Shown here: piece after piece, positions 12,181 through 24,700 of the stretch
Layout: each line of letters starts with the position of its first letter
How positions within the stretch are numbered: position 1 is the first letter of the stretch
Source: Cloeon dipterum
Lineage: Eukaryota; Arthropoda; Insecta; Ephemeroptera; Baetidae
Reading direction: 5' to 3'
Length of the DNA: 64,000 nucleotides
Assembly (NCBI RefSeq): GCF_949628265.1
Contig: NC_088790.1
Coordinates: 24,494,545-24,558,544, forward strand
Translations under genes and position numbers: made by a program
Notes under the pieces: model-generated
Seen by the model: only the letters and a program-made list of their open reading frames with translations
Databases searched by the model: none
What the model was told of the DNA's origin: nothing

Positions 12181-12600
12181 AGGTAGCAGCTTTATTAAAT
12201 TCACGAGTGCAACAATCAGCGAGTGAACGTGTTTGCATATCAAGTGGCATTTCCACTATACTCTCAATTGAATTTCATCTCACTCTATGTGCACGCCGGG
12301 CGTCAAGAAGGAGCTCAATAAATTTCCATTCTGACTCAGCTCCACTGAGATACAAGATGCTGCAACCTTAATTGAATTTTTGCTGTGTTTCTCGGGATTA
12401 TTCAAAATTATTGCTCGACCAGAAAATGTTATTTTGATCTTCACTCCTTCACTGATGACCAAGAAGATTGGTAAAAACGGGATACGTTTATACAATTTAC
12501 TTAAAATTAATGTTTTAAAATAAACAGACTGCATTGCCCAAGATGAAATTGTTGGTTGGAGACTCCAGAAGCATCTTCACTAATGTGGTAAAATAATTAT
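12181..12600 (+). pseudogene. Broken copy of the sulfatase gene 5' end (upstream region, exons 1 and 2)
   Basis: This segment aligns with 15900-16330, the start of the intact sulfatase gene: 'gtttgcatatcaagtggcat' occurs in both, and the exon-2 text 'aaacagactgc-ttgccca' is shared. The ATG at 12357-12359 is followed by CTG CAA CCT TAA, a stop at codon 5 where the intact gene reads TTA. Further indels disrupt the frame around the TDDQD motif, and no later exons follow. It is a truncated, dead duplicate that travelled with a lectin duplication. Confidence 0.85.
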
Positions 12601-12966
12601 CTCTAATTTCATGTCGGAAATTCAAATGATCTACCGAAACGAAAAAAACTTTTTCTTGTTTTATCGCAGGAAATACATATGCTATTGGCACTGCTGCCCT
12701 ATTGACACGCATTTGATTCCAAACACCAATCTGCATCGCATTTGAATATCCCATTTTTTTTCTTACCACCCTCGAGACTCGAGACAAAACGTCGTGCTAT
12801 TCCCCTGACGCTGTTTCAATAACTTTAATGAGCATAACCCCCATAGATACGGTCAGCTCGAACTAGGTTGCCTGCGCACGAAGAAAATAAACACTATAAG
12901 AGTTTTCTCAGGGTAGAATCAGTTTATATGTTGAAGTTTTTCAAATAAATTCAGTGAATAATAAAA
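12601..12966. other. Spacer between sulfatase fragment and lectin C
   Basis: No gene seen. It includes a block with 'cactgctgccctattgaca' shared with 7150-7170 and a nearly identical stretch shared with 7290-7370, so it is the duplicated 3' flank of the lectin genes. Confidence 0.6.
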
Positions 12967-15495
12967 TTATTGCATCTCGCAAATGAAATTGGTAAAGTCG
13001 GTGCATTTTTCCTTGTACAATTTATCTTCAAGCACTTTCCTGATGAAAACACAGGATGCAGAGCCCCTTCCGACGTCGTCTGCTAACCTTTCCTTTTCCC
13101 ACAAGGAACTGTTGAGCGGCAGCACCTCTCCGTCCAGCCACTGATATTCTACGCCTTTGTTTGCCGCATCAGACGCAGAAAGCCAAAAACCAGATTCTAA
13201 CAACAGGTTTATTATAAAAAATAGCGTGGTTTTTTACTTCAAATTTACCTGGCTCCAGCTCTGTCAGTTTCTGATGCAAAAGACTGATTTCTTCCTGAGT
13301 TTTCGGACTAGCAAGACGCATTCCTTTCTCCTCGCAGATTTTCTTCGCCATGTCCCATGTATTCTACGCAAAATGATTTTAGAATTTACTGAATTGTTCA
13401 TTTATATCCAAAGTTTATACTTTTTGCAACGAAAAATGATACGTTTTTCCATTTTCCAGCGTAAACACGGCCCACCCTGAAGGATCAATGAGATTAAATT
13501 TTCCCTTCTTTCAAAATAATATGCAACTCACGTTTTTGCTTCATTAACTCCAGCAACTAAGAAAAACAAAAATACAAACATTTTTTCAACCAAGACAGAA
13601 GGTAAGAGGAAAGCTAAATCTTTTATTTTTACGTATTCGTTAACGATTTTTACCTTTGCATTCAATTGCTGGAGCTGGTTCCTAAACTGTTGCTTTGCGT
13701 CGCTAACTTCACCCTAAATTCGAAATAAAAATATTTTAAAATAGACAAACTACAGAAAATTTCACCTTTAATGTGTCCTGCTCGTTTTTTAGTGTTTTTA
13801 TTGCGATTCGTGTCCCATCAATCTGCCGTAAAAATTGCTCAAATAAATTTAGATTTAATTCGTCGAATTTGTTATACCTTTGAAGTCAAACTATTTTGGT
13901 TAGCCAGCAATCGGTTTGCCAACTCACGAATACGGCTATTAGTAGGTGAGTTCTGAAATCAAAATTTCAAAATATGATCTGAAGTTGAGAGGTGGAAAAT
14001 TGATATTATCACCGGATGCGTCAGCTCTCTTTCGAATTTCTCCAAGTCGTCCTTTCAACAAAGAGAACATTGAATTTGGAAGGAAATTGGAAATATTTTA
14101 TCTCACCTTCAAATTAGTCTGCTCTTTTTTCAGGGTTCCAAACTCATTTCGCAACAAGTGGATCTGAGGGTGATGAAAATTTTTAAATATATTTGATATA
14201 TATAAGCACTGACAAAATATTGAATATGATTTGATCGCTTCCCGGACTGAGCCCAGCTGAGATTTTAATTCTTTGATGTCAGATTTAGATTTCCCGTCCT
14301 TAAGAAATATACATTCTGTAAGAAATTCAAAGCACATTTACAAATGGCTACAAACCTCTGTTATTGAAAGGTTGACTTTTGCTGCAAGCTCCTGCACAAG
14401 TTGCTTTGTCCCTCTCAACTCATTCTATTGAGAGCAAAAATATGAGTAAAATATTGGTAAATTTGTTTCTTGACCTCACCTTTATACTGATCCCAGATTT
14501 ATAAACCATCTCCAAATTTTTCCGTACTTCTCGGAACTAAATTAAAATTTTAGTTTTATATTCAAAAAGAAAACATAAAAACTACATTTGAGTTGGTGTT
14601 TTTCCGGTCTTCATCCAGTTGAGATGTTAACTTTTGAATGGTAGATTCAAGCTAAGCAGGAAAAAATATTATTTTGTAACAAGTCTAAAGGTTCTTGAAT
14701 AAAATTACTTCCGAAGGTGATTCCAAGTTCAAGCCCGTCCGTACAAATTTTTTCGTTGAAGCTTGAATGAGGGAGGACGTTTCGAGTGAACGAGATATAT
14801 TCAGATATGTTATTAGGGTATGAAAGAGGTAGCTGCTAAAACGGAAATGAGCTGAAAGTTACTCTATAGGATTGTCAGATTAAAGACAAGCGTTGTCGAA
14901 TAGTCCAAAGGATGAAAAAAAAATTAGAGATGGAAGGGTATTCCAAACTTCTTGATTCTATCAGGATATTTTTAAAGACAGAGATAACTTGAAAACAAAC
15001 AACGGACGCACCAACGTAAATTTTTCTAGGCTTTATTTACGTGCCTAATTAGGCTTCATTTTCCCTATACTATAATAATCCAGCAAATAATATTCTATTT
15101 TTTTGAATTTTTTTTCCAAAAATGTATAATTACAGAAATTCAGAATTTTTAACGATTCAGGTGTCAACATATTTTTTTTGCATAATAATCACCTGGTCAA
15201 AATGGTTTATCTCCACTATAGGAGTCAATATTTAAAAAATGTTTTCTAAAATTCAGTTTTTGCGGAAAATTTAGTTTACAATTTAATTACATACCCTAAA
15301 ATCATATCTGACAATCACGATTTGGCCATTTCAAGTAACATTATTTAAAACAATAATTCATTATTGTGTTTAAACGTGGGAAGGCCCAGATAGGATATAA
15401 GAAGTATAAAATAACACTCACCCATATTTATTGTATTGAGCAGAGGAAGTCGCGAAGAACACGCAGACAAGTAATAGAACCGAACGAGAAAGCAT
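12967..15495 (-). CDS. Coiled-coil C-type lectin paralogue C (complete)
   Basis: Shortest of the three tandem lectins. ATG is at 15493-15495 (exon 15422-15495, signal peptide MLSRSVLLLVCVFFATSSA). Coiled-coil exons are recognisable at about 14590-14665 (LESTIQKLTSQLDEDRKN), 14472-14530 (FREVRKNLEMVYKSG), 14356-14424, 14240-14298, 14107-14163, 14013-14051, 13878-13952, 13766-13822, 13654-13713 and 13532-13556. The lectin domain is encoded by 13421-13476, 13249-13363 and 12967-13196, with the stop at 12967. It has only one copy of the repeated coiled-coil module. The four lectin cysteines are kept; EPN/QPD and WND are absent, as in B. The exon-2 acceptor found in A and B is changed from CAG to CAC here, and one donor (near 14240) is missing, so the start of the protein is less certain than its end. 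Confidence 0.8.
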
Positions 15496-15598
15496 TTTCC
15501 TGATTAATTGTAGAAACCCTTACGTCAATTTAAACTCGAAGAAATATGGATTGGTAATAGAACCGGGAAACAACCGACTGCGTTTTATAGCAGACCAA

Positions 15599-15630
15599 GA
15601 CTGAGAGGAGGAGAAGGAAGCATTTAAATA
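15599..15630 (-). promoter_or_regulatory. Core promoter of lectin C (TATA box plus initiator)
   Basis: Minus-strand TATTTAAA (15623-15630) and TCAGTC (15599-15604). The spacing is about six bases shorter than in genes A and B because the C-rich tract between them is contracted. Confidence 0.55.
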
Positions 15631-16082
15631 ATTCCTGTGTAAATGGAGAAATAAAACCACCAGCGCCACATCCTTTGAACATTATTTCGTTAAATGTCAG
15701 CATTATCACGGTTTCTTTTGGCTTGCTTAAAATTAAAATTAAATTTGACAAATAGTACAAAATAAATTCTGCTTTTTATTCTAGGAAAACGTCATGGTAG
15801 CGGAAAATATGGTCATTCGCATATTTATTTAGCACATGAAATTTAGTTGAGTAAGAAAAATTCAGGTTATATGATTTTTAAAATTTGATGTCAGTATGTA
15901 GCAACTTTATTAAATTCATGAGCGCAACAATCGGCGAGTGAACGTGTTTGCATATCAAGTGGCATTTCCACGTCACGCAACTCTCAATTGAATTTTATCG
16001 CGCCACTCTGTATACACGCCGGGAGTCAACAAGGAGCTGATGGATAAATTTCCATTCCGACTCAGCTCCTCTGCGTGACAAG
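15631..16082. other. Divergent spacer between lectin C and the sulfatase gene
   Basis: About 450 bp separating two divergent genes, so it probably holds the sulfatase promoter and 5' UTR. The part from 15900 is the parent of the broken copy at 12181-12600. I see no TATA box or TCAGT initiator for the sulfatase. Confidence 0.5.
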
Positions 16083-18890
16083 ATGCTGCAACCTTTATTG
16101 ATTTCTTTGCTGTTTGTCTCGGGATTCATCCAAATTTTTGCTCGACCAGAAAATATAATTTTGATCCTCACCGATGACCAAGATTTGGTGAAAACGGGAT
16201 ACGTATACACAATTTACTTTAAGTTTTGACTCAAAATTAATTTTTTCAAATAAACAGACTGCTTTGCCCAAGACGAAATTGTTGCTGGGAGATTCCGGAA
16301 GCACCTTCACCAATGCGGTAAAATAATTATCTTAAATTTAATGTGTTTTTTTTAAATTTTAATTTCAGTTTGCAACGACGCCAGTGTGTTGTCCAAGCCG
16401 TTCTTCCATTCTGACAGGCCGCTATTTGCACAATCACAGAGTGTTGAACAACTCTATTTCCGGAGGATGCGCCAGCGATAAGTGGAGAGAAGACTTTGAA
16501 AACAACGCAACGTTCGCGACGCACCTCAAGAAGCAGGGGTACAAAACGTTTTACGCAGGCAAATATTTAAATCAGGTAAAACACAATTTTTCAATGGAGG
16601 AATGTGATAACATGCGACAAGGAATATTTATTGTGACATAAATGAAAATCTGTTGCAAGCTTGGAGACAAGGAATTTTCCTAATGCAACAGTTTTTTTTA
16701 ATAAAAATTTCATAAATAAAAATATAATTTTTATAGCGTGTTTTTGATTAAACGCAAATATGAAGTTGATTAGAATTGTAGACTCTTTTAGGACCAATTA
16801 AAAATAAAATTTCAGAATTTGTCAAAATTAAACTCTTTTTGTCAATGATTTTTCACTTGATTTAAATTCCTCTAGTCGTGATCTATCCAACGGTGAACGA
16901 ATTTTGAGGAAAATTTCACCAAATTGTTTAACAAATCGTGATTTTTAATAAGGAGATATTGCTCGCCGCTTGATTAGCACGCAAACATCAATCACACTTT
17001 CTCGCAAAATTTAACGGCAGCCTGGGAAAAAATAAGGCTCTCTCCAAATTGTTTAAGATAATAAATATAAGGTAAAAAGGTCTTAACATCCACTTTAAAT
17101 TACATTTTTTATTTAAGATTTTTTAAATTAATATTTAAAAATAACTTTTAGTACGGCAAGAAAAATGCTGATGTGCCGAAAGGGTGGGACTGGTGGTTCG
17201 GCCTGCAGGGAAACTCTCGCTACCAGAATTACACGCTCTCCGAAAACGGCACCTGGCGCAGTTACGGCGATCGTCCTGAGGACTACCTGACTGATGTCAT
17301 TGCCGAGCGAGCGCTCGAGTTCCTGAACCAGGGCCAACTGCAAAACACACCCTTCCTGATGGTACTCGCCACCCCTGCGGCGCACGACCCTTTCACCCCT
17401 GCCGAAAAATACAAAGGGCGCTTTGCTAGGAGCCAATTGCCGAAAGGAGCCGATTTCAACGCTTTTAATCAGGTGCAAAAATGATTAATTTTGTTGAGTT
17501 TTTTTTCCATTAATAACGAAACAAAACAAATTCTAAAAATTTAATTTACAATGTTTTCGTGTATAAAGTAAAATTGATCATATTTCTATAAATTGAAATT
17601 TTCAGTCAAAAACTTTACCAAAATTTGAGCTTATAATTTAAATAATTTTGTAAATATTAAAATCAAGAATTTTAATCAAGTTTTATGTAGATTTTAATAA
17701 GTTCGAATATTGCAGGGAAAGCATTGGCTAGTGCAAATGCCTCCGCTCACCTTGTCAAACGAGACTATCTCGAAAATTGAAGAGATTTACAGGCACAGAT
17801 TGGAAACCCTGCTCTCAGTGGACGATCTCGTGGAGCAGATTGTCTCGAAATTGGAGCAGTTGCAGCTTTTGGAAAGGACCAATTTGGTGTTCACCTCAGA
17901 CCATGGATACCACTTGGGTGCAGTTTAATTTAGTTTATTTAAATCCTCAAAAATTTGTATTTTAAATAATATAAAAGATTTGATTTTTGTAAGGCGATTT
18001 TTTGCTGCAAATTAATTTGAGTTTTATCTGCGTCCATGAATAATAATTCACTTTTATTTATATTAATTTTTTCTAATATATATATGTGCTTAATGACGCA
18101 ATTTCACGGGCCAGAGGACAAAATTGGCACGATTTTAGAATTTTTTTGATCTTGTTTTAGGCCAGTTTGCGATGCCGTGGGACAAACGCCAGCCGTACGA
18201 CTTCGACATTCGAGTTCCATTTTTGATCCGCGGCCCTCGCATCCCCAAGAAGAAGACTTTTGAGCAGCCCATTCTGCTGACTGACCTGGCGCCGACCTTT
18301 TTGCAAATCGCCGGAATCGAGGATGACAGTGGCATGGACGGAATTTCCTTATTTAAATCGATCGAGTTGGAAAAGATGAACAGGTCGTTTCTCATTGAAT
18401 TCAACGGCGAGTCGCACGAGGATTCTGTTTCTCCAGACTGCCCTGAGGAATTCCGAGAAAAAGGGCAGTTCTTTGTAGGATTTGCAGTATTGATATATGC
18501 TTTTCGATTTTATTTCATGCTATTTTTAAGGAGTGCAATCTGGATAACGCCTGCAAATGCCAGGACGTGCGGAATAACACTTACGCTTGCGTCCGGCACA
18601 TTTCAAACAAATGCAGTTTTATTTTCTGTCACTTTGATGATGATGAGGTTTTAATTTTCAGGCTAAATATAGTATTTTATTTTTGATTTAAAAATGTTTT
18701 CCAGGACTTTGAGGAGTTTTATGATCTGAATTCGGACGCCCTTCAGTTGAGAAACGTCGCTGATAATCTTCAACCGCATTTTCTGCAGTTTTATCGGAAG
18801 TCTCTTAAGAAATTGCAGTTGTGTTCAGGGAAGGAATGCAAAGAGAGCGGATGGAAGAAAGTCTTGTGTCCTGACTTCGGAACAGATTAA
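16083..18890 (+). CDS. Gns: N-acetylglucosamine-6-sulfatase (lysosomal, heparan/keratan sulfate degradation)
   Basis: Removes the 6-sulfate from N-acetylglucosamine during glycosaminoglycan breakdown. Eight phase-consistent exons: 16083-16187, 16258-16317, 16369-16575, 17152-17472, 17716-17917, 18161-18474, 18531-18647 and 18705-18890, giving 503 aa (human GNS is somewhat over 550). A hydrophobic signal peptide comes first, then the metal-binding LILTDDQD motif near residue 32. Next is the sulfatase signature CCPSRSSILTG, whose first cysteine is the residue converted to formylglycine. FTSDHGYHLG supplies further metal and catalytic residues, and the family's C-terminal CKC-NNTYACVR segment is present. 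AATAAA follows 57 bp after the stop. The gene is intact, unlike the truncated copy at 12181-12600. Confidence 0.95.
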
Positions 18891-18946
18891 AACTAGAATT
18901 AGTCTCGGACAGAAATTTGCAGTATTTGTATTGTTCACCGACGTTT

Positions 18947-18952
18947 AATAAA
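18947..18952 (+). terminator. Polyadenylation signal of the sulfatase gene
   Basis: Canonical AATAAA, 57 bp after the TAA stop, in 'acgtttaataaagcgg'. Confidence 0.75.
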
Positions 18953-20330
18953 GCGGATAGTGAATTCTAGTTTAAAAAAACTGATTTCTCGCTGATACCC
19001 TATAAAATATAGGAAAATAAAAAGCAAGTGTTTTCTTTTAAATCTTGATTTTGCTCCTAAAAGCGGTCAACATTTGTTCTCTAGAAAAAAAAAATGAAAA
19101 TCAAATAATATTTTTTTGACTGTTTAATTGTCCTTGGAATAATATGGTGCTAGAAATTCAAAAAAATCAAAACAAGCAAATTCACTTTACGCAATCTTAA
19201 TTTAGGTTTCAAAGAATATTGTCTGACATAGAAACTTAATAAATAAAAAATAGCTTGAAAATATCAACTTTAAAAATTGCTTGATAAGAAAATGACAACG
19301 TTAAAATTAAATAAACAAAAATACATAGAATAAATTAACTGTAGCTTTTGTAATGTGAACATCTATTCGAAATTATCGCAGAACTGACAATGAGAAAATA
19401 TGGCTCAGAATTCAAAAAGAGGCCAATCCTAGTAAAATATATTTGATTTATAATAAATTTTACCACAAGAGGCGAAGTTTATATGATTGTATTTTTCTGG
19501 GTTCTAAAAATCTGCAGTAATTATAAACAAAAGACAGCACTCCATCCTAAAATCTAATCAAATTTCAAAATCATCCTTAATCTGCGAGTTAGGCGTCGTT
19601 TTACAGGTTTCCGAACATGTAAAACTCAAATTTAATGTCAGAATTGATAATGTTTTACAACACCTAAAGTTAGGGCCAAAATTAAAAGTTTCACGTCGAC
19701 ATCTCAACTTGAACAAAAGTTACAGTCATTTTCTGAGATTTTTAAAATAATTTAAACAGAAAAACCACGCGCTTTTTTATCTTCAAGCTCCGACTCCCAT
19801 CACCTCTCTAGCTAGTTTGAAGTTTTTTACCCTCTTTAATAATAAAATATGAAAAAATATAATGGAAAACGACGCTTTTTCTTGATAGAGATTTTCAAGG
19901 ACAAAACTAAAGCGACATTGGATTAATAATGAAAAAGAGAAGCCAATTATACACGCGGTTTTTCATTGCCAGAGCTGCCCATTATGACTTATCATTTTGT
20001 CCCATCTGGTTTTTCCTGATCCCAATCTGCACGTTAACCTTGCTCCACTGACATTGTGCCACTTGAGAATCGCACGCGAAACATTTGCCACTCCATCAAA
20101 AAAATAAAGCACAGAGTAAGAAAGAAAATAAATTTTCTGCAATGCTCGCGGCTTTCTTTTCGCATGCACAAATTGGCAGTTAACGATATTTTCCCATTCT
20201 CACCTCGTAATAACACATTGTCATGCGTGACATTACCCGGCCACCGCCATGACGTCACCCCTAATTCATACTTCCTGGTAAAAAATCGATTGAAATAAGA
20301 GAATGAATTTACAAATCGATGCAAACAAAA
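18953..20330. other. Convergent intergenic spacer between sulfatase and BET1
   Basis: About 1.4 kb of AT-rich DNA between two 3' ends. No coding exon, clear repeat or RNA gene was seen. A minus-strand ATTAAA at 20331-20336, just past the BET1 stop, may be the BET1 poly(A) signal. Confidence 0.5.
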
Positions 20331-20351
20331 TTTAATAGAACGCCATGCTAA

Positions 20352-20886
20352 TCATCTGAACTTGAGGATGATCCACAGCAGGAAAAACACGAAAATACAG
20401 AAGAGGAAAAGGTAAACAAGATGGTAGTTGTGGCTGCCCTTGCCCAGGCGAAGCACTCTGTCCATCGTTTTGCCGAGGAAGCCCCGAGAATGCTCCATGT
20501 CGTCGTTCTGGAAACGACAAGTTTAGCTTCTCTTCTTTAAAAATCTCATAAAAAATAAACTCACTATATCAGTCAGCAGTTTGTTGTGGTATTTCACTTC
20601 TGTGCCCATTTCTATGCAGAGCTGTAAAAATGATAAATTTTAATATTTAAAACATCATTTTTAATAATTAATTATTACCGATCGAAGTGCCCCAATTTTG
20701 TCTTGCAGCTGGTCCGTCATCTGCTCATTTTCCTCCTCGACGGGCGAATGGGGTTGGAATGAATAGGATTGGTCTGAAATAATAAAAAAAAACATTATAA
20801 ATGATTTATCTGTTAAGATTTCCTTTAAATTTCATTAACTTCCTAAATTAATTAAAATCCTACTTACTAGCATGAGCTCTCCTCAT
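20352..20886 (-). CDS. Bet1: BET1 homologue, Qc-type ER-Golgi v-SNARE
   Basis: Tail-anchored SNARE of ER-to-Golgi vesicle fusion. Exons on the minus strand are 20868-20886, 20679-20773, 20565-20621 and 20352-20507, giving 108 aa, close to the 118 aa of human BET1. The N-terminus MRRAHA resembles the vertebrate MRRAG start. An acidic EEENEQMTDQLQDKIGALRS segment leads into the SNARE helix, then the conserved RGFLGKTMDRVLRLGKGS and a C-terminal membrane anchor (YLFLFCIFVFFLLWIILKFR). In the helix EVKYHNKLLTDI, histidine stands where the central-layer glutamine of Qc SNAREs is expected. It is head to head with the mosaic protease, 834 bp apart. Confidence 0.95.
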
Positions 20887-21720
20887 TTTGGCAACGTTTC
20901 AGTCACTTCGGCTGCTGGTTAATTAAATTGTGTGCATTATACCTGAAAAGGGGAAAGTAGAAAATTAAAAGAGACGTGGCATTTCTAAACTTGATTATAA
21001 AAACGATAGTAAAATTGTTTAAAGGCTTTTTATGATTTGCCAGAAACGAGAAAGAAATTTAAGTTGTAAAAACTCGCCTGTCAAGCCGCAAATACTGAAG
21101 TAAAATGGACAAAAGTCACGAAATTAAGGGCATCATTCTTTTGAGCTGGACTTTCTCTGTTTTTGTGTTGAATCAACAGCAGATCCATATGTTTTGTACC
21201 ACCTGGTGTCTGATTAGAGAAACACGTTGAGTTGGAGCGCTCTGATTGGTCGATTTTCACTTTTTGATGCAAATTGGCGCCAAAGAAGCGTGCAATAGGA
21301 CCGATGCTAATGTAAAAAGTGGTGTCAAAACAATTATTATTTTCAATTTAATTTTAAGAAAATATAATTTATTTTTGTGGCTTTTATTTTTTATAAAAAT
21401 ATTTTGAGTGACAACAGTTGAATAATTATTTTCCTTGGATATTAATAATAAATTTTCCTCGTCTCTTTGGTCTTGTCAAAGACAATTTTCTTGAAAGAGG
21501 AACTTTTTCCATGCAGTATTTAAATTAATTAATAATTATTGCACGCGCAAAATAAACACGAGATAGATTTTAACCCAAAATTGAGAAGAGAGGCTCCGCT
21601 TTGTCCTTGGCACGTAACCCTTGCCGTCACGGTGTCAGAGGTCAGTGTGACGCATCTCCTCTCAACTGATAACAATTTGATCTCGATTGTCCAGCGTCCA
21701 GTAGCAACGGCACAATCAAC
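20887..21720. other. Divergent promoter region between BET1 and the mosaic protease
   Basis: About 830 bp that must hold both 5' UTRs and promoters. No TATA/initiator pair as clear as those of the lectins was seen. An ORF-like stretch at 21539-21727 runs into the protease start but has no support. Confidence 0.45.
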
Positions 21721-24700
21721 ATGTTAATATCGGATGCTCTGTTTTTCTCCCTTGTTTATGCCACAGTGATCGCAGATCCTGTAAGTAAAAAAATATTTTC
21801 TATTTATTGCAAAACTAGTTGTATTTTTCTCTATAGTTAAATATCTTTTCTACGCGGTAGATTTTTATTTAATCCTCAAAATTGAATGTTTTTGGGAGCA
21901 ACCAGCAAGAGGAAGTCGATTATTTGAAAGTTTTCTCTCAAATGTTTCTGCGAATTAATTAATGAATTTAATTCTTTTGAACGGACTTATTGTTAAATGT
22001 TGAATTGTTTCGACACTCTTTGTCTCTGGTGTGCTTTAAAAAAATTCTTCCTTTCCTCTAATGTTTTCCTTAAAGGTCTCAAAAGAGCACCAAATTCCCA
22101 GAATTGAAAATATTCAACCACCCTTAAAACTGTATTTCCTCGCCTAAAAAATTAAATCTCTAGATTTTCTCAAAAGGAGACAACGACAAAAACTTAGTTT
22201 AAATTTTAGAAGAAAAATCATTTTTTGGCCCGCCTATTCTTAAAGATATTATTGTAAATATATTTTACAGATCATGATGTTTTTTTCTTAAAAGGGGAAG
22301 AAGTAATTCTAAATGAAAATTCTGCATATATTTAAGAAACCAATATTGAATTATTTTAAATTTAAATCGGTCTGAACAACCTAGAAATAATTGTATTAGC
22401 CTACATAAATTAATTATCTCATAATTTTTTTTAAATAATAAATTCTCCAGATTGTCTACCGGGGCGAGCAACAGTCGCAAAAGCCGCCGAAGCGATTTGA
22501 GCTGGCCAGAAACTGGCAGCAGTCGTCTGAAATTCAGCAGATTCCCCAGCAGTCCGAATACGACTACCAGCAACCCCTCGTGGTGGTGCATTCGTACAAA
22601 AAGCCCAGCCAGTACCAGTACTACTACGAAGGGCCGACCCTGCAGAATGTGCTCGAGCCACCAGTGCAACAGCCCGAAAGGCCGAGATCCAAGAGCAGCG
22701 TCATCCAGCAGATCAATGCATTCTGTCTCGAGGAAAACGGCCAGTTTCCGTTTCCGCAGGACTGCAGAAAATTCGTCAATTGCTGGAAGGTAAAAATTAA
22801 AAAGACTTATTGGCATATTGCGCAACAACAAAAATTAATTTGAATTGTTCACCTCAATTATCAGTTGATAAAATTGTGGGGAAAAGTTTAGTACTTGACA
22901 AATTTAAAGGAATATTTTATGTTAAGTTAAAATCCAGTTTTCACAAATTTTCAGTACAACTCAACTTCTTTCAATTTAAAATATCTTATTTGCTATTCGC
23001 ACAAAAAATTGTTTTTAAAATATTTTGAATCTTTAGGGTCGAGGAACGGTTCAGGTGTGTGCTGCTGGAACCTTATTCGATCCAGAAATGCGAATCTGCA
23101 ATCACGCCAATCGGGTGAGCTGTACAGACACAGACGTGGAGCAACCGCAGATTTTTCACGGCTTCGTCAGGGCAGGAGGTCGCCGCCTCGAAGAGCAGCA
23201 CGAATTCTCGGAATTCGACGAAGATAACACAGGACAACAGGTAATAAATAATTGCTTTTTTTAAATTATTTTTTTTATCAAAACTGTTGGGAATAAAGAG
23301 GATTTATTGCATCCTCTGATTTAATTTGCCTCTAATATTTAAAATAGTTATAAATTAAAAAAAAATACTCAGAGGCAAAGAAAACATCGTCTTGGTATAA
23401 AAAGGGAAAATTCAAACTTATTTCCGTATAATGATGTTTCCCCCATTTTAATTTAATTTAATTTTTCGTAAGATGGTTTGTAAATTCTTATTTGGTGCAT
23501 GAACTTTGCTACAAACTTGATGCGCTGAAATCACAAATCCTTTTTTGGTTATTTTGTGACTGCAAAAATTCAATTTTTAATCATAATTTCAATTTAGGGG
23601 TAGCTATCCTGTTTTAATTTAATATAAAAGCAAATTGAAAAATATAACTATAGTTTCCCAATTGTCTCGGAGCACTAGCTGCTTTGCATTTCCATTTTAA
23701 TTTTGATTTACAAAGAAAACTACATCCATAAATTTTATTTAGAATAGAAGATCTCACCCTTGGTAAATTTCGATGAAAATTTTCGTTCCTTTTTTTTTAT
23801 TTCAAATCCAAATTAACACGACCTTTTTAAATTTTCCCTCATGAAAATTCAAAATATACGTTTTCGCTAAGTTAATTTCTGGTTATAGGTTGGGCTGGAG
23901 CAGAACTACAACCGGGAGTGCGAGTACCCTGACAGGCCATGCCCGATTCCGCAGCCGCCGAGCCAGCAGGAGCCGCAGGCCCTGAGCTGCCCTGAGCCGT
24001 CGGGGATGTGGCGCCACCCTTACGACTGCACCAAGTTCATCCAGTGCGCACACAACCGCCTCTTCGAAATGCCGTGCGGCCCTGGCACGCTTTTCAACCC
24101 TCTGCACATGGTCTGCGACTGGCCCCAAAACGTCGATTGCCAGGTCGGCGGCGGCGAGTTGGTCCCTGAGCAAAGCCAGACGGCCGGACATATCGAAGAT
24201 AGGATTGCGGTGGAAGGGCAGGAGTCGCAATACTTTGGTCCGCCGATCGCCTCAACCCCAACAACCACGACGACGACAACCACTACAACAACGACAACCA
24301 CGACGAAACGTCCAACCACCACGCAGAGGAAATACCAAACCATGTCCAGGTCCATTTTGGCATATATATTTTTTTAAGGCAACACAACACCTCCATCATT
24401 TTTTTTTTAATAATTCACCAGTTGCATAAACTCGTAGTGTTCGAAACCGCCAAAAGATGGCGCCACCGTATACTTTCGTAATAAATTTAATTTTAAGACA
24501 CTTCCGCTGCGATTTCAGACTCAATCCTGCCACTGTGCGTTCTTCGCTTAATATGCTTTCTTTTGACGTTCTGAAACCCAAAATCGGTCCAGCCATTCGC
24601 CGTAGGAACGTTGGGAAAGATTTTTTTTTTAAAAAATAGCTTTTCGCGATTCTACTGCGATTGGCTTAACCGATTTTGGTTTTCAGAACGTCAAAAGAAA

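Noticed and set aside
22265-22831. 188-aa minus-strand open frame
   Set aside because: It is the antisense shadow of protease exon 2, whose plus-strand frame has a chitin-binding domain and good splice sites.
24006-24377. Treating the Thr-rich stretch as a separate mucin gene
   Set aside because: It is the linker of the mosaic protease: exon 4 joins exon 5 in phase across the MITE-bearing intron.
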